Position numbers and translations under genes: made by a program. From UMGS1519 sp963621885 (GTDB lineage: Bacteria; Actinomycetota; Coriobacteriia; Coriobacteriales; Eggerthellaceae): DNA of 38,799 bases. The stretch spans positions 1 through 38,799 of the forward strand of contig CAVFFT010000069.1 of assembly GCA_963621885.1 (NCBI GenBank). The letters are read 5' to 3'. This document shows positions 35,193 through 38,799 of the stretch, one piece after another (within the stretch, counting starts at the first letter, position 1; each line of letters begins with the position of its first letter). The notes under the pieces were generated by a model that ran no database searches, had not been told where the DNA came from, and worked only from the letters and a program-made list of their open reading frames with translations.

Positions 35193-35855
35193 CTACCTTT
35201 CCTTCATGAACTTTTGGTAGGCGGGAATCAGCTCGCTGTGGACACACATGAGAAGCGTGTCGCCGTCGTACAGGATACTGTCCGCATCGGGAATGGACGA
35301 GGCCGAACCGTCGGCGCGCTCGAAAGCAACGACGCGCGCATTGTGAGGGCGCTCAAGGTCGCGCACGCGAATCGTCTGCCGCAGATGCGCGTGCAGATCG
35401 AGCGTGAAGCGGATGATCTCGACCGCGCCAAACGAGGTCACGTGGTTGCTGTGGCCCGATTCGAGCTTGCCGTAAATCTCCTCGGCGACCAGCGTCGTTC
35501 CGCAGGAGAAGTCGATGCCCAGCTGCGAATAGGCACGTTCATGCGACGGGTCGTGCAGGCGGGCAACCACATGGGGAACGCCGTAGAGCTTGTCGCAAAC
35601 CTCCGCCACCATCAGGTTCGTGTTGTCGAGCTGCGTGACCGCGGCAACGGCGTCGCAGGTATCGACGCCCGCTTCCATGAGAATGTCCTCGTCGAAGCCG
35701 ACGCCCTGGATGGTCGAGCCGTTGAAGTCGGGGTCGAGATTGGAGAACGAATTCACGTCGCGATCGATGATCGTCACGTTATGGTCGGCCTGCGAAAGGC
35801 GGGTCGCAAGCTGGCTTCCGACCCGTCCGCATCCGACGACGATGATGTCGCTCAT
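35193..35855 (-). CDS. TrkA-like potassium channel regulator (RCK), first of pair
   Basis: 220 residues. The Rossmann motif is GCGRVGSQLATRL (8-20), with Asp in TIIDRD at the end of strand 2. A linker and a TrkA-C-type domain (about 140-220) follow. Together with the downstream paralogue it is the likely cytosolic regulator of the TrkH pore encoded at 21498-23024. The ATG is preceded on the minus strand by AGGAAAGG. Confidence 0.92.
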   Translation of the reverse strand: MSDIIVVGCGRVGSQLATRLSQADHNVTIIDRDVNSFSNLDPDFNGSTIQGVGFDEDILMEAGVDTCDAVAAVTQLDNTNLMVAEVCDKLYGVPHVVARLHDPSHERAYSQLGIDFSCGTTLVAEEIYGKLESGHSNHVTSFGAVEIIRFTLDLHAHLRQTIRVRDLERPHNARVVAFERADGSASSIPDADSILYDGDTLLMCVHSELIPAYQKFMKER

Positions 35856-36037
35856 GCCTGCTTACCTTTCCTGCGCGGGGTGCGCGCTTCGTGTGTCAAA
35901 CCGCATATTTCCCCTGCTGAATTCTTCTGCTGAATCGCGTATTTCATACGGCGTATCGCGCGTCCCTTTCGCTTGCCCGCCGTGGGTGCAACAGGGGAAC
36001 GGTGCGCGCTCGGTTGCCGCTTGGCTCTTCGTGCGGC

Positions 36038-36736
36038 TTACGCTGCCTGGGCCGACGAGTCGTCAATCTCGTCGCGGCTGGCGCTGCTGCTGGTGCTCTC
36101 GTCGGAGAGGCTCTGCTGCGAGGACGAATCGCCATTCTGCAGGTAATCACGCACGCCGAGCGGGTCGCCCGCGACATCCTCAAGCCCCTGGGGGAGGTTG
36201 CTGTAGTCGCTCAGGTCGTAAGCGTAGATGTACCAGGTGATCGTGCTGGCGGTGGGGTCTTCCGCGTAATAGTACGAGGTGTATTCAATGGTGCTTTCCT
36301 TGCCAAGCACATTGGTGACGGTCGCCGTGCCGCTTACCTGGCAAAGCACGTAGCCGTTCTTCAGCTCGGGCGTTCCCACCTTGTCCTTGGTGAGGTTGGT
36401 TATCGTGATGTCGTCGCTTTCGGAAAGATTGAGCTTGCCGACGATGTCCTGATTGATGCACGTCTGAAGGTCGTTCGTGAGCTCGTCGGTCTCGATCTCC
36501 ATGCTGGAGGGCACGTCGCTATCGGAATAGCCGCCGCCGGTGCTTCCCTGGGTGCCGTCGCCGCTGTTGCCGGTTCCGTCATCGATGAGCTCCTCAAAGA
36601 TCTGGGTGGTGGATCCAGAGGCCGCTTCCACGCTCGTGGCGATAAGGGCCGAGCAATTGGTGACAAAGCAGATGATGCCGAGGAAAAGGGCGACAACCAC
36701 CGCGATGAGAATCATATATTCGGGATGCTTTTTCAT
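36038..36736 (-). CDS. Membrane-anchored exported protein of unknown function
   Basis: 232 residues; minus-strand AAGGAG eight bases before the ATG. Residues 8-28 form one membrane helix after a short basic start (MKKHPEYM), so the rest should face outside. A Gly/Ser/Thr/Asp-rich linker (about 50-75) leads to a beta-rich globular part (about 80-195) with regular Thr/Tyr strands such as TSYYYAEDPTASTITWYIYA. A Ser/Gln/Asp-rich tail ends the protein. Two Cys (in LQTCIN and YVLCQV) could pair. I do not recognise a family. It is alone between the trkA pair and a repeat-rich gap. Confidence 0.75.
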   Translation of the reverse strand: MKKHPEYMILIAVVVALFLGIICFVTNCSALIATSVEAASGSTTQIFEELIDDGTGNSGDGTQGSTGGGYSDSDVPSSMEIETDELTNDLQTCINQDIVGKLNLSESDDITITNLTKDKVGTPELKNGYVLCQVSGTATVTNVLGKESTIEYTSYYYAEDPTASTITWYIYAYDLSDYSNLPQGLEDVAGDPLGVRDYLQNGDSSSQQSLSDESTSSSASRDEIDDSSAQAA

Positions 36737-36877
36737 GGCATTTGCTCCTTAGAATGGGTGGATACATTCTAGTACGCTCGTAATTTGCATGCCAAAGGGC
36801 GAAAACCCTACACGAGAATTCCCTCCGTGCTCATTCCCCAGGCGGACAGATAGGCGCGTTGAGCAGCGCGCAAGGCT

Positions 36878-36955
36878 GCAGGGGCTTTTGGGCGTGTGGC
36901 GTGGCGTCCGCGGGCCCTTCCGCCGCAGGGGCTTTTGGGCGTGTGGCGTGGCGTC
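36878..36955. repeat. Two-copy 31-bp direct repeat (47-bp period) upstream of purB
   Basis: Exact copies at 36878-36908 and 36925-36955, beginning GCAGGGGCTTTTGGGCGTGT. A shorter echo (GGGCCTTTTGG) lies at about 36975. The surrounding 390-base gap holds only frame-shifting open frames created by the repeat, so I call it non-coding. Confidence 0.75.
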
Positions 36956-37070
36956 TGCGCATGCGCGATGGCGCGGGCCTTTTGGATGCGGCTCTCTTCA
37001 TCCGCGCATGGCATCGCGTGAAGGAAGACTTCCGAAAAAGGGAAGATGAGCTGCCAGCTTGCGTGCGTAT

Positions 37071-37078
37071 GCCATAAT
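37071..37078 (+). promoter_or_regulatory. Extended -10 element for purB
   Basis: TGCCATAAT (about 37070-37078) lies roughly 50 bases before the purB start. No good -35 is visible, as expected for extended -10 promoters. Confidence 0.4.
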
Positions 37079-37126
37079 GGACACGCCGCGTTGCCAAGTT
37101 GTGCGGCGAAATGAAAGGACAGCTCT

Positions 37127-38470
37127 ATGATTCCACGTTATACCCGGCCTGAAATGGGACACATCTGGTCGAATGAGAATAAGTTTTCCATCTGGAAAGA
37201 GATAGAGATCCTCGCCTGCGAGGCCCAGGCTGAGCTGGGACAATCGGGCATCACGAAAGAGGATGCGGCTTGGATTCGCGCGCATGCCGATTTCACGGTC
37301 GACCGCATTTCCGAGATTGAAGCCGTCACGAACCATGACGTGATCGCGTTCCTCACCAATATGGCGGAGTACATCGACGCGGACATTCCCGAAGGCGAAG
37401 AGAAGCCGAGCCGCTGGGTTCATTACGGCATGACCTCTTCCGACCTGGGCGACACCGCGCTGTGCTACCAGATCACCCAGGCGATCGACATCATCCTGAA
37501 GGACGTCGCCGAGCTGGGCAACATCTGCAAGCGCCGCGCGTTCGAATTCAAGGACACGCTGTGCGTCGGCCGCACGCATGGCATCCACGCCGAGCCGATG
37601 ACCTTCGGCATGAAATTCGGCATGTGGGCGCAGGCTCTGAAGCGCACGCAGACCCGTCTGCAGCAGGCGCGCGAGGTCATTGCCGTGGGCGCGATTTCGG
37701 GCGCTGTCGGCACCTACTCGAGCATCGAGCCTTTTGTGGAAGAATACGTTTGCGAGAAGCTCGGACTTAAACCCGACCCGCTGTCGACGCAGGTCATCAA
37801 CCGCGATCGTCACGCGCAGGTCTTCAGCGCGCTGGCCGTTGCCGCGAGCACGCTTGAGCAGATCGCCCTGCAGGTGCGCCTGATGCAGGAGAGCGACGTC
37901 ATCGAGGCTGAAGAGCCTTTCAAGAAGGGCCAGAAGGGCTCGAGCGCGATGCCGCACAAGCGCAACCCCATCACCGCCGAGCGCGTGTGTGGATTGGCGC
38001 GCGTCATCAAGGCGAACGCGCAGGTGGGCTACGACGACGTGGCGCTCTGGTTCGAGCGCGACATCTCGCATTCCGGCGCGGAGCGCGTGGCGCTTGCCGA
38101 CAGCTTCATCGCGCTTGATTACATCTTCAGCAAGATGATCTGGATTCTCGACGGTCTGCAGACCTATCCCGAGTCGATGGTCGCGAACCTCAACAAGACG
38201 CGCGGCCTCATCTTCAGCTCGAAGGTGCTGCTCGCGCTGGTACAGACGGGCATTACCCGCGAAGACGCCTATGTGATTGTGCAGCGCAACGCAATGGCGA
38301 CCTGGCACGATGTGCAGCATGCGGTTGCCGGCCCCACGTATCGCGAGCGCCTGGAGGCGGATCCCGAGTGCACGCTTGACGAAGCGACGCTCGATGCGAT
38401 CTTCGATCCGTGGGCTTTCCTCACGCGCAAGGACCTCGTGTTCGACCGCCTGGAGGAGCTCGAGTTCTAA
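37127..38470 (+). CDS. purB: Adenylosuccinate lyase
   Basis: 447 residues, preceded by GAAAGGACAG. The fumarase/aspartase-superfamily signature SSAMPHKRNPITAER begins at residue 272. The HYGMTSSDLGDTA loop and the CVGRTHGIHAEPMTFGMKF histidine motif complete the active site. The enzyme removes fumarate from SAICAR and from adenylosuccinate in purine synthesis. The form is the shorter bacterial class common in actinobacteria. No other purine gene is nearby; the gene is monocistronic and followed by a terminator. Confidence 0.97.
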   Translation: MIPRYTRPEMGHIWSNENKFSIWKEIEILACEAQAELGQSGITKEDAAWIRAHADFTVDRISEIEAVTNHDVIAFLTNMAEYIDADIPEGEEKPSRWVHYGMTSSDLGDTALCYQITQAIDIILKDVAELGNICKRRAFEFKDTLCVGRTHGIHAEPMTFGMKFGMWAQALKRTQTRLQQAREVIAVGAISGAVGTYSSIEPFVEEYVCEKLGLKPDPLSTQVINRDRHAQVFSALAVAASTLEQIALQVRLMQESDVIEAEEPFKKGQKGSSAMPHKRNPITAERVCGLARVIKANAQVGYDDVALWFERDISHSGAERVALADSFIALDYIFSKMIWILDGLQTYPESMVANLNKTRGLIFSSKVLLALVQTGITREDAYVIVQRNAMATWHDVQHAVAGPTYRERLEADPECTLDEATLDAIFDPWAFLTRKDLVFDRLEELEF

Positions 38471-38530
38471 AGTTCTCAGGGTGCTTTTGAAGCGCGGTTC
38501 TGGGAAACGCGCCGCTTAGTACCTAAGCAA

Positions 38531-38569
38531 GAGACCCGTTCTGCGGAATGCAGGGCGGGTCTCCTTGGT
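38531..38569 (+). terminator. Terminator after purB
   Basis: GAGACCCG (38531-38538) pairs with CGGGTCTC (38556-38563), with an inner CTGC/GCAG pair, followed by CTTGGTTT. Confidence 0.7.
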
Positions 38570-38681
38570 TTGCGGATGCGTGAAAGTCACCGAACACAGC
38601 AACGCCGGCAAGGCGGCTTGGCTGGCAGCGGTGGTAACGCCGGCAACGCGTCTTTGCCGGCAGCGCGAGAAACTCCGGCGA

Positions 38682-38729
38682 CGCGCCTTAGCACGCGAGT
38701 CGCTTATTCGCCGCGCCTTGGCACGCGGG
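38682..38729. repeat. Imperfect 18-bp direct repeat
   Basis: CGCGCCTTAGCACGCGAG (38682-38699) and CGCGCCTTGGCACGCGGG (38712-38729), 30 bases apart with two differences. It lies in the gap between purB and a convergent gene. Confidence 0.45.
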
Positions 38730-38740
38730 CCTTACTCAGT

Positions 38741-38799
38741 TCACTCCTCCGAGTAGTCGTCGTACGACCCGCCGTCGGTATAGTCGCCATCGTCCGTAT
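38741..38799 (-). CDS. C-terminal end of a minus-strand gene (cut by window)
   Basis: The minus strand is open from the window edge to a TGA at 38741. The 18 visible residues (TDDGDYTDGGSYDDYSEE) are acidic and Gly/Tyr-rich, typical of a disordered protein tail. The convergent layout behind the purB terminator fits a real gene end, but too little is visible to name it. Confidence 0.45.
   Translation of the reverse strand, partial: TDDGDYTDGGSYDDYSEE

Noticed and set aside
36878..36955. CRISPR array
   Set aside because: There are only two exact copies with a 16-base spacer, and no cas genes are present.

Overview
The window looks like chromosomal core DNA of a GC-rich actinobacterium, most likely a member of the Coriobacteriia (Eggerthellaceae-like). 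Supporting signs are a dnaK-grpE-dnaJ-hspR cluster with clpB next to it, a tandem pair of TrkA/Ceo-type potassium regulators, a TypA/BipA GTPase, a glucose-6-phosphate isomerase of the kind otherwise fused to transaldolase, a cell-wall-sorted surface protein, and hydrogenase maturation genes with a NikR nickel regulator, which fits an anaerobic gut-type lifestyle. The lineage is inferred from gene content only. I see no rRNA, CRISPR array, insertion sequence, integrase or prophage.

Layout. 1-5315: the C-terminal part of a wall-anchored repeat surface protein, an NhaC-type antiporter and a secreted lipoprotein esterase. 5316-6031: a structured non-coding segment and a minus-strand tRNA-Ile/tRNA-Ala pair. 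The 3' end of tRNA-Ala is duplicated 164 bp away, around a string of hairpins. 6275-10642: a DUF151 bifunctional nuclease, a convergent SstT-type serine/threonine symporter and typA. 10807-13175: a small unknown protein, nikR, hypE and a 2[4Fe-4S] ferredoxin. 13243-21091: the heat-shock block dnaK, an unnamed amphipathic-helix protein, grpE, a zinc-finger-less dnaJ, hspR and clpB. 21359-24651: a tightly overlapping cluster of a putative 45-residue membrane peptide, a TrkH-type K+ channel, an exported OB-fold-like membrane protein and rsgA. 24898-30190: a TSUP anion permease, a cytosolic GAF/LytS-type histidine kinase, its LytTR response regulator and pgi. 30478-34253: hypF-hypC-hypD. 34506-36736: two minus-strand TrkA-like proteins and an exported protein of unknown function. 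37127-38470: purB. 38741-38799: the tail of a minus-strand gene.

How the genes work together. HypC, HypD, HypE and HypF build and insert the Fe(CN)2CO group of [NiFe] hydrogenase, and NikR links this to nickel supply; hypA/hypB and the hydrogenase itself lie outside the window. TrkH and the two TrkA-type subunits probably form the K+ uptake system although they sit about 11 kb apart. HspR very likely represses the strong sigma-A-type dnaK promoter through an HspR-box-like inverted repeat over its -35 element. The response regulator and pgi appear to be co-transcribed, so a LytTR signal may be tied to central sugar metabolism.

The best candidates for something not yet described are the alanine/glutamate-rich gene between dnaK and grpE (15367-15843), the tRNA-Ala-derived duplication with its hairpin cassette (5526-5773), the small peptide/TrkH/OB-fold/RsgA cluster, and the cytosolic GAF kinase-LytTR-pgi arrangement. 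None is proven to be a new system by sequence alone.
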